In this document: in pieces, positions 1 to 8,807 of the stretch
Layout of the letters: each line of letters opens with the position of its first letter
Numbering within the stretch: position 1 is the first letter of the stretch
Assembly (NCBI RefSeq): GCF_002843385.1
Contig: NZ_MVDE01000040.1
Coordinates: 1-47,053, forward strand
Direction: 5' to 3'
DNA from: Labilibaculum manganireducens
GTDB taxonomy: Bacteria > Bacteroidota > Bacteroidia > Bacteroidales > Marinifilaceae
Length of the DNA: 47,053 nt
Notes under the pieces: model-generated
Databases searched by the model: none
Told to the model about the DNA's origin: nothing
What the model saw: the letters and a program-made list of their open reading frames with translations, nothing else
Program-made: the position numbers and the translations under genes

Positions 1-167
1 AAAAAATAAAAACGTGTCGTTGCCGTGAAATTAAAAATCATAGTACATCCTTTTTATGTGAATTTTAAGAATGTAAAAATCTAAAATCTTATCGAAAATC
101 CATATGCGCTATTGTGGAGACGGATACGCAGTAACATGATCGCATATTTGAAAAAAGGAAAATCCAG

Positions 168-219
168 CCTGCAAAAGCAGGAGTGTGTGGCTGTAAAACA
201 TCCATTTGCAGCCACACAC
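168..219 (-). terminator. Two adjacent hairpins downstream of the metal operon
   Basis: CCTGC-AAAA-GCAGG lies at 168-181. An 11-bp perfect stem GTGTGTGGCTG / CAGCCACACAC lies at 183-193 and 209-219. On the minus strand the inner hairpin is followed by a T-rich run, which would end transcription of the operon that finishes at 249. The remaining bases of 1-248 hold no gene that I can support. Confidence 0.5.
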
Positions 220-248
220 ATTACTTTTTGCCAATATACACACCCTGA

Positions 249-740
249 TTAACGATGTAGCATTTTGATACTTAGTCCTTTTTGTTCTGACCATCCTTCT
301 TTGTCGGTAAGACTTATAAAAAAATGATAATCACCATCGTCAAATATTCCATTTTCATTACTCAATGGAATATTTATTTCTAAGTTGGTTTCATATTGTT
401 TTAAGCCTGTTGGAATATCATAATCATTAATAAATAAAAATGGAGTAACCGGACTTTTGATTGGGTCAAGATTGCATTCCGTAACTTCGGTGCTATGCGA
501 ATGGTGGTCGAAATTGTTATGTATGTCAATACTGAATGAACCCAATTCAACATTATCGGAGAATAAAGCTTTCAGCTCAAACGATTCTCCAAAATAGATG
601 GTATCACAACTTAACGGAAATGCATCCTGAATTGTCAAATTAATTGTTGGTTTTTCTTTGTCTATTTCTTCATCTTTCTCACAAGAGTTAAAAATCATGA
701 GCAGAAAAAGAGGGATAAATATAGTTGTTAAATTTTTCAT
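249..740 (-). CDS. DUF4625-type lipoprotein, short form
   Basis: The start at 740 is chosen because it gives a clean lipoprotein signal (MKNLTTIFIPLFLLMIFNSC), with Cys as the predicted lipidated residue; an upstream in-frame Met would lie inside the adjacent repeat. The mature part of about 145 residues has a DN-ELGS segment, a His cluster (HNNFDHHSHS), and a C-terminal DGDYHFFISLTDKEGW segment, as in Bacteroidota DUF4625 lipoproteins. The His cluster suggests metal binding, and the protein is probably exposed in the periplasm or on the outer membrane. It is the last gene of the minus-strand operon with the TonB receptor, separated from the longer paralogue by a palindromic repeat. A direct substrate has not been shown for this family. 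Confidence 0.8.
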   Translation of the reverse strand: MKNLTTIFIPLFLLMIFNSCEKDEEIDKEKPTINLTIQDAFPLSCDTIYFGESFELKALFSDNVELGSFSIDIHNNFDHHSHSTEVTECNLDPIKSPVTPFLFINDYDIPTGLKQYETNLEINIPLSNENGIFDDGDYHFFISLTDKEGWSEQKGLSIKMLHR

Positions 741-757
741 GCCGGATTTATAGTAAA

Positions 758-888
758 GAGGGTGTCCAAAAAGGAATAATTTGTATTGGATTGTCATATT
801 GCGCGAAGTCGAAACATCCGTTTTTCAAAGTGTAAGATTCTTCGACAAGCTCAGAATGACAATAGAATGATACTTTTTGGACACCCTC
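758..888. repeat. MITE-like palindromic element, copy 1
   Basis: A 131-bp element is bounded by a perfect 16-bp terminal inverted repeat, GAGGGTGTCCAAAAAG and its complement. The inner arms (ATTGTCAT ... ATGACAAT, and AGTCGAA ... TTCGAC) continue the dyad, so the whole unit can fold into one long hairpin. A second copy lies at 8808-8944. It sits between two DUF4625 genes and ends 8 bp before the stop codon of the upstream one. It has no coding capacity, so any transposition would need a transposase supplied from elsewhere. I could not define a clear target-site duplication. Confidence 0.8.
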
Positions 889-896
889 TAATGATT

Positions 897-1718
897 TTAA
901 AGATTTATTACTATTGGATAATGATTTGAAAATGCCCAGTTTCCCATTGCATCTTTGCTTTTTACAAGGATATAGTAGTTGCCGGATTTCCATGCATTAT
1001 CTCCCTGAATGGCAACAGGAGTCATATTGTTGTCGTTTACGGCACCCACTTTGATAATGGCTGAGAAATCAGTTTCATCAGGATCTTCAAAATCATGGGT
1101 ATGAAGCATTACAATTGCCTTAGTATTGGTGATGCCTGAAACATCAGTATCAGCAATATTGTCTGTTTCATAAACCAAAGCTACTACCAAACCAGCCAAT
1201 GAAATATTATCGGTAATTGAACCTGAAATGGAAATTGTTTCACCATTAGCAAAGTTCTTTCCATTTTCCGGTGATGATGAAATGGTTATTACCGGAGCTT
1301 TATCATCAACCATTGCCTCAATTGATACTTCTTCTTCTACCGTTGTCGAGTTGCCATCCATGTCGGTTACAGTAATGTGGCAATGGTATGTGCCGGCAAC
1401 CGTTGTGGCAGGAATATCAACATGCTTATGAAACGTAGTGTTTTTGAGCCCGGCAAACTCATCATATCCAACTACAATTTCATCGGTGCTGCCTTCCTCC
1501 TGATGAATTTCGACAGTTATTTTGTCTATTTTCCCTTCAGCAACAATTTCTGCTTCAATATGTAAATCAGCGCCAATGTATGCTACATGGCTGTTACCGA
1601 TACCTAATTCTAAATTATTGATAATAGGTTTTGGAGCTACATCATCATCTTTTTCACATGAGGTAAAAAATAAACCTGCCGCGAAAGCAATTACAATCAA
1701 AAATACTCTTGTGTTCAT
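897..1718 (-). CDS. DUF4625-type lipoprotein, long form
   Basis: The start at 1718 gives a type II signal peptide (MNTRVFLIVIAFAAGLFFTSC). The mature protein has a DUF4625-like half with conserved His (HKHVDIP, THYHCHITVTD-type motif around AGTYHCHITVTDMDGN), followed by an Ig-like half carrying HTHDFED. Total length is about 273 residues, longer than the 164-residue paralogue downstream. It lies 29 bp after the TonB-dependent receptor in the same direction and is surely co-transcribed with it. The repeated His pairs suggest that it binds a divalent metal and hands it to the receptor; this is inference from sequence and context. The family assignment is moderately firm, the ligand is unknown. 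Confidence 0.8.
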   Translation of the reverse strand: MNTRVFLIVIAFAAGLFFTSCEKDDDVAPKPIINNLELGIGNSHVAYIGADLHIEAEIVAEGKIDKITVEIHQEEGSTDEIVVGYDEFAGLKNTTFHKHVDIPATTVAGTYHCHITVTDMDGNSTTVEEEVSIEAMVDDKAPVITISSSPENGKNFANGETISISGSITDNISLAGLVVALVYETDNIADTDVSGITNTKAIVMLHTHDFEDPDETDFSAIIKVGAVNDNNMTPVAIQGDNAWKSGNYYILVKSKDAMGNWAFSNHYPIVINL

Positions 1719-1747
1719 AATTCTAAATTTAAATGTGTTTAACATAT

Positions 1748-4165
1748 CTATTTGTTTTTTATTTTTCCTGAAAAGGGAATGGAAATATTCGCAATAAAAT
1801 TTCTTCCTGGTTCAGGCACATTTATCAGCCGATAATAGCTGGTGTGATTAAAATACTTAGTGTTTAATAAGTTTTGAATCTGTAATGAAATAGTTACTTT
1901 TTGTTTTTTTATTGCAATATCTCCCCCAAATCCAATATTAACTACCTGATACCCATCGGTAGTTTTTTCTGGTGGCACAATATTATTTTGAGCCGCTGTA
2001 ATCCTGTAATCAATGGATAAATAGGCTTGTTCAACAAACTTTATTTTATCCCTGTGATATTTGATATTGAAAATACCAGAAGGAGGTGGTGAAAAAGGCA
2101 GGGTAAAGCCTTTTTTTTCACCTGAAAGCTGCTCTGAATAAACATATTCGCCGATAATGCCGAATTGCAGGGATTTAAATAATTCGTAGTGTGCATGTAT
2201 TTCGGCACCATATCTAAAAACCTTAGCTTGGGTGTAAAAATAAATCTGGTTTCCGTTGCCGTAAAGTCTGTCGTGTTCCGAACTAGGGTTCAAATAAATG
2301 TAATTGGAAAAATAATTTAGAAAAGGTGTGGTTTCAACTGCAAATTTCTCTGAACTATATTCTATGCCTGCATCAAGTTGATATGATATTTCAGGAGATA
2401 AATCAGCCTTACCCACCTCGTAACTAAAATGATGGTAATTGACACCATTTGCAGCCAATTCTTTAGCAATTGGCATGCGGAAACTTTTACCAATATTGGT
2501 TTTATATGACCACTTCCCGGAATTGTAATTATACCCAACAGACCATGTTAGATTTGAAAAACTACGGTGAATATTTCCTGCTCTTTGCAAATACGGCATG
2601 CTCGTACTACCACTTTCAACAACCGGGGATGGAAACCAATCAAAATATTCGTCGGTAATTATATGACCATGGTCATAACGAATACCCAATTGAACCATAC
2701 TTTTGTCTGAAATTGAATGTTTTGCAAAAACAAAACCACCTATTTGCATCAGCTGATAAGCCGGAATTATAAAACCACGGCTATCAATACGGTTGTCCTG
2801 ATGTTCACTGTTTATTCCAAAATTAAATTGCGTTTTATCACTCCATTGATAGGATAACTTTAGATTCCCCGAATACACATATTTTTCAAATTGTCGTTCA
2901 AGGTCGGGATTAAAATTTAATGTGTCAGGGAAAATTGGTGGCATATAACCATGATTAACGTATTGACTCCATTCCTTCCTGAAATTACGCTGAAAACCCA
3001 AATCCAGATCAAATTTCAATTGTTTCCACTGGAAATTACTTGAATTCGTGACCTTTAAATGATTTACTGTCTGATATGGGTAATGAATATCCCTGTTTGA
3101 CTTATCATGCAATTCGGCATCTACATTGCGGGGTTCCAAACCATGTGCGTTGGCAAAAAATCCATTTTTACTATTTACACTGCTTACATAAAATTTGCTT
3201 CGATACCTTTTTTGCAGAATCCCAAAAGATAAATGGATGTCTTTTTCATTACCAGCTGTATTTCGCAAATGGTTTTTATACAATGCTGCCCGATATGAAT
3301 AAATATCCACACTGTCAGCAGGAACTTTATAATCACCGTAATCAAGTATGGTTGCACGCACATCTGCATAGAACCATTTTTTTCTGCCATATAATGAAAT
3401 GGATGTTCCCAGAAAATCATTATTCGCTTTGCCTGACAAATCAATTGTTCCGCCAAAGGAATTATTAACAGGTATTTTTCTGTTTTTCATGTCTATAACA
3501 CCACCAATAGCATCAGAGCCATACATAAGGGAAGCAGGGCCTTTTATCACCTCAATATTATCAACAGCATATTGGTCAATTTCAAGCCCATGGTCTGCGC
3601 CCCATTGCTGAGCTTCATGCTTGATATTGTTTTCAACCACCACAACACGGTTAAACCCAAGCCCGCGAATTACAGGCTTCGATTGTCCTGAACCAATATC
3701 AATGCTTGTTATACCCGGCAACCTTTTAAGCGAGTTCATAAGACTACCGCCAAGGTTTTGTTTCAGATAATCGTCATTTACAATTTCAATATTGAGGGAT
3801 TCTTCTTTTTTACGTGTTTCGGGATAATTATTGGTTATGACGACCTCTTGCAGGCTAAGTGCAGAAACATTTAATTGTACATTGTATGTTTTATTTCCTG
3901 TTAGTGAAATAGTATCAACAAGAGTTTTGTAACCAACAAATGAGATTTCCAGTTCATATTTACCTTTTGATAAATTATCAATGGTAAAATTACCTTTAGC
4001 ATCAGTTACCGTACCTTTTTTTATAGGAAATAGAAACAAAGAAGCACCTGTTAATGGTTCATTGTTTTCATCAACAACGATACCTTTAAGTTCAAAAAAT
4101 GTTTGCCCATACAAAAAACTACATAACATGCTCATGCTCAAAAAAAGCATGAAAAATTTGCTCAT
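1748..4165 (-). CDS. TonB-dependent outer-membrane receptor, probable metal uptake
   Basis: This is an 805-residue outer-membrane transporter. Signal peptide at about 1-20 (ends SFLYGQ), a carboxypeptidase-regulatory-like domain at about 24-110 (GIVVDENNEPL ... GYKTLVDTISL), a plug domain at about 120-230 with EVIKGPASLMYGSDAIGG, and a beta-barrel to the C terminus. The plug segment WGADHGLEIDQYAVDNIEVIKGPA resembles ZnuD-like and related metal receptors rather than SusC proteins, and no SusD partner is present. Upstream are a Fur-family regulator and a His/Cys-rich small protein, and downstream are two His-rich lipoproteins. Zinc is my best guess for the substrate, copper or another metal is possible. 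Expression is probably repressed by the Fur-type protein encoded first in the operon. Confidence 0.9.
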   Translation of the reverse strand: MSKFFMLFLSMSMLCSFLYGQTFFELKGIVVDENNEPLTGASLFLFPIKKGTVTDAKGNFTIDNLSKGKYELEISFVGYKTLVDTISLTGNKTYNVQLNVSALSLQEVVITNNYPETRKKEESLNIEIVNDDYLKQNLGGSLMNSLKRLPGITSIDIGSGQSKPVIRGLGFNRVVVVENNIKHEAQQWGADHGLEIDQYAVDNIEVIKGPASLMYGSDAIGGVIDMKNRKIPVNNSFGGTIDLSGKANNDFLGTSISLYGRKKWFYADVRATILDYGDYKVPADSVDIYSYRAALYKNHLRNTAGNEKDIHLSFGILQKRYRSKFYVSSVNSKNGFFANAHGLEPRNVDAELHDKSNRDIHYPYQTVNHLKVTNSSNFQWKQLKFDLDLGFQRNFRKEWSQYVNHGYMPPIFPDTLNFNPDLERQFEKYVYSGNLKLSYQWSDKTQFNFGINSEHQDNRIDSRGFIIPAYQLMQIGGFVFAKHSISDKSMVQLGIRYDHGHIITDEYFDWFPSPVVESGSTSMPYLQRAGNIHRSFSNLTWSVGYNYNSGKWSYKTNIGKSFRMPIAKELAANGVNYHHFSYEVGKADLSPEISYQLDAGIEYSSEKFAVETTPFLNYFSNYIYLNPSSEHDRLYGNGNQIYFYTQAKVFRYGAEIHAHYELFKSLQFGIIGEYVYSEQLSGEKKGFTLPFSPPPSGIFNIKYHRDKIKFVEQAYLSIDYRITAAQNNIVPPEKTTDGYQVVNIGFGGDIAIKKQKVTISLQIQNLLNTKYFNHTSYYRLINVPEPGRNFIANISIPFSGKIKNK

Positions 4166-4214
4166 ATAAAATTTATTGAGAGTTTAACCACCTGAAAATT
4201 AGAAGAAAATTATT

Positions 4215-4577
4215 CTATGAGACAAGAATGGGTGGTGCTCTTGGAGTTTTATTGGAGAATACTTGTACGTATTGCTGTACTGCAGCTACTTGATTGTAAG
4301 AGTAGGCCAATACAGGAATTTCTGATTTTATAACGGAAAGTTCAGGTAAATTATTTATTGAAAATTGATATTCACATATTGGACATGCGTTTTCTTTTTC
4401 CGATAAATTTTCAGTACTCGTATGGGAATTCTTATCAGATGATTCTGCATGACAAAGGTGATGTTCGCATTTATAACCATGCGCATGATGCCATACGATA
4501 TGAACCGATTGAAATGTAATTGGAAAAAAGAAAATTACAAACAATATGAAAGCAATATGTTTTCTAAGCTTTATCAA
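4215..4577 (-). CDS. Small His/Cys-rich exported or membrane-anchored protein
   Basis: This 120-residue protein begins with a hydrophobic segment at about 9-28, followed by clustered metal-type ligands (HIVWHHAHGYKCEHHLCH) and a CPIC pair near the middle. It ends with a TPRAPPIL motif. Small proteins with a histidine/cysteine cluster, a second Cys pair and a C-terminal Pro-Pro (the HYC_CC_PP type) are known next to TonB receptors in Bacteroidota; assignment here is from pattern only. Its start overlaps the stop of the upstream fur-like gene by 4 bp, showing translational coupling. A role as metal chaperone or sensor for the receptor is inferred. Confidence 0.75.
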   Translation of the reverse strand: MIKLRKHIAFILFVIFFFPITFQSVHIVWHHAHGYKCEHHLCHAESSDKNSHTSTENLSEKENACPICEYQFSINNLPELSVIKSEIPVLAYSYNQVAAVQQYVQVFSNKTPRAPPILVS

Positions 4578-4987
4578 TTGTTTTTTTGATTTTTACAATT
4601 TGAACAAATCCCTTTTATTAAAACCTCTGTTTCAACATCAGAATAACCATCTGGTAATTGATATTTTTGTACAGGAACATCATTCATACATTTTACAGTA
4701 TTACATTCATTGCAATAAAAATGGGCATGTTCATCTTTTTGTGTTACAGTATTATCCAGAGCATACTTGACCAATTGATTATCTACAATAATTTTATGGA
4801 TTATTTTATACTCTTCAAGTGTTTTGAAAGAGCGGTAAAAAGTAGTTCGGTCGTAATTACCAACCAATTGTTCTCTGATTTCATTTTCAGACAGAGCTTG
4901 GTTAGCTGCTGTTATTACATCAATAATTCCCTCTCGGCAACTTGTTCGTTTTAGATTATACCTGTTTAGTATATCAACAGCTTTCAT
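4574..4987 (-). CDS. Fur-family (Zur-like) transcriptional repressor
   Basis: A 137-residue Fur-superfamily regulator. The N-terminal winged helix covers about 1-80 (ENEIREQLVGNYDRTTFYRSFKTLEEYKII), and the C-terminal dimerisation and metal part carries HAHFYCNECNTVKC plus a final CSNC pair, which form the structural zinc site expected in Fur/Zur/PerR proteins. It is the first gene of the metal-uptake operon. A dyad that overlaps its -7 element points to autoregulation together with the receptor. Zur-like zinc sensing fits the neighbours best, but Fur-type iron sensing cannot be excluded from sequence alone. Confidence 0.88.
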   Translation of the reverse strand: MKAVDILNRYNLKRTSCREGIIDVITAANQALSENEIREQLVGNYDRTTFYRSFKTLEEYKIIHKIIVDNQLVKYALDNTVTQKDEHAHFYCNECNTVKCMNDVPVQKYQLPDGYSDVETEVLIKGICSNCKNQKNN

Positions 4988-5006
4988 AAATGCAGATGTG
5001 TTTTAA

Positions 5007-5028
5007 TTGCAACAATGATGCAAATGTA
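5007..5028 (-). promoter_or_regulatory. Fur/Zur-type operator overlapping a -7 box
   Basis: The dyad TTGCAACAATGATGCAA occupies 5007-5023, with arms TTGCA and TGCAA and further symmetric positions inside. Read on the minus strand, TACATTTG at 5028-5021 matches the Bacteroidota -7 consensus TAnnTTTG and overlaps the dyad. The site lies about 20 bp before the fur-like start codon, where a bound repressor would block transcription. No convincing -33 element was found. Confidence 0.6.
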
Positions 5029-5040
5029 AAAAGAAATATT

Positions 5041-5671
5041 GAAAAAACGATAAGAAAAAATATTAATTTTAGCACATTATCCCTTCGCATCTAGGCACAT
5101 GCTGTAAACGCTCTATACCAGCACGCAAACCACATTTTTGGAAAGAGCCTTTAGTTCGTTGCGTTCCAAGACAGGAAAGAATGATGAGACTGCAAAATAA
5201 AATTTATAATTGATGGATTGATAAACGGCCAGTATACAATCGTAGGTTGCACTAAGCTATTAGTTTAGTAGAAAATTTCTCACACCAGACACTTCACAAG
5301 ATTTACATAGGCTATGTGGGTTTGTATATAAATAATTTTTAACATCAGGTATTTTTGAAGGCTTCCCCTACATATACAGTCCCGAATGATCGGGATTAGG
5401 TTGTGAGAAGATTCGATTAACATTTTCGACAGCAAAAATCGGTTACCAATTACCGGCTATCACTTTTCTGATTGTTATCAACTAGGGTTTCAGACTATGA
5501 ATTGAAACAAATTTGTTTTATCCCCGCTACCTCACTCTTGTACCGTATGATAAGTAAAATAGTAAATGCGGGTACGAGCCGTAATTATAAATTTTGCAAT
5601 CCGAGAGATATTTCACAGGCTTTGATATAATCGTGTGGTTGAGGTGTATTAGGACAGCTTACCGATACGGT
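5041..5671. other. Gene-free stretch between metal operon and Gfo/Idh gene
   Basis: No frame on either strand gives a recognisable protein here. A small hairpin TCCCGAATGATCGGGA lies near 5381-5396, the same TCCCGA/TCGGGA arm type that is inserted in the second MITE-like copy. Base composition is slightly richer in G and C than the flanking leader, so it may be a decayed gene, but I cannot name one. Confidence 0.4.
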
Positions 5672-6658
5672 TTACAAATTACCAAGTATTTTATCCATAA
5701 CCCAACTGGTATGGGCTGCAGTTTCTCCGGTAGATGGGTGTTTGCTGTAGCCTAAAAGATCTTCTTTCATATTTTCAACATGATAAATCTGAATGTTTTC
5801 CGGATTTTCGATGAATAGTTCCTTTGTGCCATTTTCGTTTGTCAGCAAGAGTGGGGCATCGTCGAAAATAGAAAATTCAATTTTACCTCTGCTGCCAAAT
5901 ATTTCCACTCGATCTTCTCTTTGGCTGCAGCCAAAATTCCAGCTTCCTGTTCCGGTAATGCCATTTTCGTGCAGCCAACAAGCCGTTGCAGCATCTTTTG
6001 CATCATACAGGCCTTGCTGGTTTGTACTGAGGCCAGCTACTGTTTTTATATTTCCCAGCAAATAAATAAACAAGTCGATTCCATGGCTGGCTAAATCGTC
6101 GAAGTAGCCACCTGGTGCTATTTTCGAATCAGTTCGCCAATTGTATTTGCCAGACAAATCCATTTCGTTTGCCGGTTTACTCAAATGCCATCGGATATGT
6201 CTTACTTCTCCAATTGAATCATTTTCAAGCCATGTTTTTACTTGCTGAAAACGAGGCAGGGAACGGCGGTAGTAAGCTGCAAATAAGGGGAGACTTTTTA
6301 TTTTAAATGCTTCACAGATTTCCAGACAGTCCTGATGACTTGGAGCCAGTGGTTTTTCTATGCAGCAAATTTTCCCTGCTTCAGCAATTTTTAGAGCGTA
6401 ATATTTGTGCGAATCAGGAGGTGTAGCAATATATATAGCATCAATTTCATTGTCATTAATTAATTCGTCAGCATTGATATAGAACTTAGTAATATGATGT
6501 CTTTTTGCATAATCCTGCACTTTGTCTGCATCGCGGCGCATAACAGCCTTAATTTCGAATCCGTCTGTTTTTTGATAAGCCGGGCCACTTTTAACTTCGG
6601 TTACATTACCGCAACCCAATATTCCCCAACGTATTATTTTAGTATCTGAATTCTTCAT
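5672..6658 (-). CDS. Gfo/Idh/MocA-family NAD(P)-dependent oxidoreductase
   Basis: This 328-residue protein has the N-terminal Rossmann motif WGILGCGNVT at 11-20 and the family signature EKP at 101-103 (IEKPLAPS). The C-terminal substrate domain contains GGYFDDLASHGIDLF, which supplies the usual catalytic Asp/His region. Such enzymes oxidise or reduce hydroxyls of sugars, inositols and related compounds using bound NAD(P). The gene is transcribed divergently from a fucose-isomerase-like gene, so a role in carbohydrate conversion is plausible. Length is normal for the family and there is no signal peptide, so the protein should be cytoplasmic. The exact substrate cannot be told. Confidence 0.9.
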   Translation of the reverse strand: MKNSDTKIIRWGILGCGNVTEVKSGPAYQKTDGFEIKAVMRRDADKVQDYAKRHHITKFYINADELINDNEIDAIYIATPPDSHKYYALKIAEAGKICCIEKPLAPSHQDCLEICEAFKIKSLPLFAAYYRRSLPRFQQVKTWLENDSIGEVRHIRWHLSKPANEMDLSGKYNWRTDSKIAPGGYFDDLASHGIDLFIYLLGNIKTVAGLSTNQQGLYDAKDAATACWLHENGITGTGSWNFGCSQREDRVEIFGSRGKIEFSIFDDAPLLLTNENGTKELFIENPENIQIYHVENMKEDLLGYSKHPSTGETAAHTSWVMDKILGNL

Positions 6659-6808
6659 TTTGTCTGGTTTGATATGTGCATTTCAATGCTAATTAGCTAC
6701 GCAAGATAGGGATTTTTTGTCTTTTGGAACAGAAGCCCTTCCATGTTTTTATTTTGAGTTTTAAGTCCCTGAAATTTGTATGGCGGAACTATTTTAGAAT
6801 GCGGAATC

Positions 6809-6838
6809 TTTGAGAATATCATATATTTTGTATTTTTG
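6809..6838 (+). promoter_or_regulatory. Bacteroidota-type promoter
   Basis: TTTG at 6809-6812 is followed after 18 bp by TATTTTTG at 6831-6838, close to the TTTG-N19-TAnnTTTG consensus. The start codon of the next gene is at 6887, giving a leader of roughly 40 nt. Confidence 0.6.
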
Positions 6839-6886
6839 AATGCCATTCAAGTCCGTTGAAACAAATCAAAACTTTAAACAATTCTA

Positions 6887-8056
6887 ATGATTCAATTACG
6901 AGTAAAAATTATGGCCTTTAAGGAGGCTGAGGCCAAATACATTGAACTGGGTAAGAAAAGATTTTCGGACATGCTTCCCGATCTTGAAGCAAATATTCAA
7001 TTTGTTAAAGATGATGCGGATATTTTATTTATTTTGAGTGGCGGGAGCGAACAAGCCGCTAAATTATTGGCAGAAAAAAACAGATTTTATATTATTCTGT
7101 CGAATGAATTGGATAATTCGAATGCAGCGGCTCTGGAAATTAAGGCGTGGATGAATCGCGAAGGGATAAGTTCTGTATTGCTTTCGAATCCGGAGGAAAT
7201 GAAAGCGTATATGTCAAAGTACATAGAAGTAACTTCGGCTATTGAAGCTCTAAAGGGAAAGCAGCTGGGTTTAATTGGCAATGTTTCCGATTGGCTGATT
7301 GCTTCAAGTGTTGAGAAGAATGTCTTGATGAGTAAGTTGGGAATCAATTTGAAACAAATTGATTGGAAAAGCCTTTGCAGCTTCGAGGATGCTGAAATTA
7401 ACAATGATTTTTTAAGCAAATTTGAATATACAGATCATCAGGAGAAACTGAATGCTTCGAAAATTTACAATATCCTGAAAGATTGCGTTGAAAATGAGAA
7501 ATTGGATGCCTTAACCGTTGAGTGTTTTCCTTTGGTCCGTCAGAAATCGGTAACTGCCTGTCTGGCGTTGTCTCTTTTTAACGATCAACAAATACCTGCG
7601 GGCTGCGAAGGCGATTTGACCAGTATTGTGGGAATGATGTTTGCCAAAGAAATTTCCGGATCAATTCCATGGATGGCAAACGTTGCCAAAATATCTGAAG
7701 AAGCTGCTTTATTCGCTCACTGTACAATCGGCACCAATTTATTGTCGGATTATAAAGTAACGACCCATTTTGAAACAGGTTTGGGAACTGCGATTCAGGG
7801 AATGTACCGTTACAATGACATTACTGTTTTTCGTTTCAACAGCGAATTAAACAAGGCTTTTATCACCACAGGTGAAGTTTTGGATCGTCCGGGATATGCA
7901 ACAGCATGCCGCACGCAAATTGAGGTGAAATTACCTCTGTCTGCAATTACTAAATTAAAGGAAAATCCTTTAGGAAATCATCATCTGATTTTACAGGGGA
8001 ACCAGCTTGAGAAACTGCAATTGGCCTGTGGTTTATTGGGAATTGAATTGATCTAG
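6887..8056 (+). CDS. L-fucose/arabinose isomerase-like protein
   Basis: A 389-residue protein that looks like the fucose/arabinose isomerase superfamily. The visible family features are VECFPLVRQKSVTACLALSLFND, then IPAGCEGDLTSIVGMM and IPWMAN, and HCTIGTN near residue 287. The Glu and His residues in these segments are those expected to hold the metal and open-chain sugar. It is shorter than the classical about 590-residue FucI and resembles the compact, mostly uncharacterised isomerase-like group, so enzyme activity on a particular sugar is not proved. The gene faces away from a Gfo/Idh/MocA oxidoreductase and ends in a strong terminator, so it is probably a single-gene transcript. Confidence 0.8.
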   Translation: MIQLRVKIMAFKEAEAKYIELGKKRFSDMLPDLEANIQFVKDDADILFILSGGSEQAAKLLAEKNRFYIILSNELDNSNAAALEIKAWMNREGISSVLLSNPEEMKAYMSKYIEVTSAIEALKGKQLGLIGNVSDWLIASSVEKNVLMSKLGINLKQIDWKSLCSFEDAEINNDFLSKFEYTDHQEKLNASKIYNILKDCVENEKLDALTVECFPLVRQKSVTACLALSLFNDQQIPAGCEGDLTSIVGMMFAKEISGSIPWMANVAKISEEAALFAHCTIGTNLLSDYKVTTHFETGLGTAIQGMYRYNDITVFRFNSELNKAFITTGEVLDRPGYATACRTQIEVKLPLSAITKLKENPLGNHHLILQGNQLEKLQLACGLLGIELI

Positions 8057-8071
8057 ATAATTCAAAATACG

Positions 8072-8103
8072 AAAAAGGAACACCATTGTGATGTTCCTTT
8101 TTT
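8072..8103 (+). terminator. Rho-independent terminator
   Basis: An 11-bp stem AAAAAGGAACA / TGTTCCTTTTT with a 9-nt loop ends in a T run 15 bp after the isomerase-like stop codon. The A-rich 5' arm lets it also work on the opposite strand for the PAS gene that ends at 8150. Confidence 0.85.
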
Positions 8104-8149
8104 CAATTGAAATTAGTCTGTGTTTATTTGGTAGGAGTAGTTTTTACTT

Positions 8150-8656
8150 TTATGCATGATTTTCTGTGAGATGATTTATCTCTTCTTTGATACAAACTAA
8201 TTCTGTTATGTCTTCCAGAATCATAATGATGTATTTTTCTTTTTGATAGGGAAACAGGCGTGTTGAAAACTGTAAATGTTTGTCAACCTTTACACCTTCA
8301 AAATTAAAAAACGGTTTCGTAATTTTTTCGTTGAAAACAGCCTCATTACTTGCATAAGATTTAAGTGCCGAGATTCGTAATTCACAGGCTCTGCACATGC
8401 TCGTATTACCACATAGTTCCTGTTCGTCTATTTGATATGCACAGCCTATTACTTCACCACATTTTCGATATAGTAAATTTTCATTTTTTTTATTGGAAAA
8501 TATGCTTAGCAATGGATCGTTATAAGCCCGTAATTTAAGATCCTTATCCAATAGCATAATACACGAACTAATGTTATTTAGAATCAGATTTAAAAATTCA
8601 CTCGATTTGCTCAGTTCGCTAAACCGCTCATTTGTATGTGTGATGTCTGTTTTCAT
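8150..8656 (-). CDS. Stand-alone PAS-domain protein with a Cys-rich insert
   Basis: A 168-residue protein with one PAS-like sensory fold at about 20-155 (NISSCIMLLDKDLKLRAYNDPLL ... YIIMILEDITELV) and no kinase, cyclase or DNA-binding output domain. Five cysteines sit at 66, 72, 82, 88 and 91 in the arrangement CGEVIGC ... CGNTSMCRACELR. A similar Cys pattern is seen in PAS modules of many bacterial and archaeal sensors and is thought to bind a metal or react to redox state; this is recalled knowledge, not shown here. It probably signals through a partner protein, but the immediate neighbours give no clear candidate. Confidence 0.75.
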   Translation of the reverse strand: MKTDITHTNERFSELSKSSEFLNLILNNISSCIMLLDKDLKLRAYNDPLLSIFSNKKNENLLYRKCGEVIGCAYQIDEQELCGNTSMCRACELRISALKSYASNEAVFNEKITKPFFNFEGVKVDKHLQFSTRLFPYQKEKYIIMILEDITELVCIKEEINHLTENHA

Positions 8657-8807
8657 AGCAATTTTTTTATCATCAAAATCATCGTATTTAAACCCAATTC
8701 GGATAGTTCCATCTAAATTACGAAATTTTATGATAATTTCAAAATGTCAGAAAACAATATTGTATGTTGTGATTTATTTCAGATAAGCTGACATTAATAA
8801 ATTAAAA

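Noticed and set aside
3076-3468. A 130-codon frame on the plus strand inside the TonB receptor gene
   Set aside because: It is antisense to a clear barrel-coding region, and its composition is that of reversed barrel strands.
4546-4954. Plus-strand frames of 74 and 98 codons opposite the fur-like gene
   Set aside because: They are antisense to a confirmed regulator and hydrophobic only because of AT-rich sequence.
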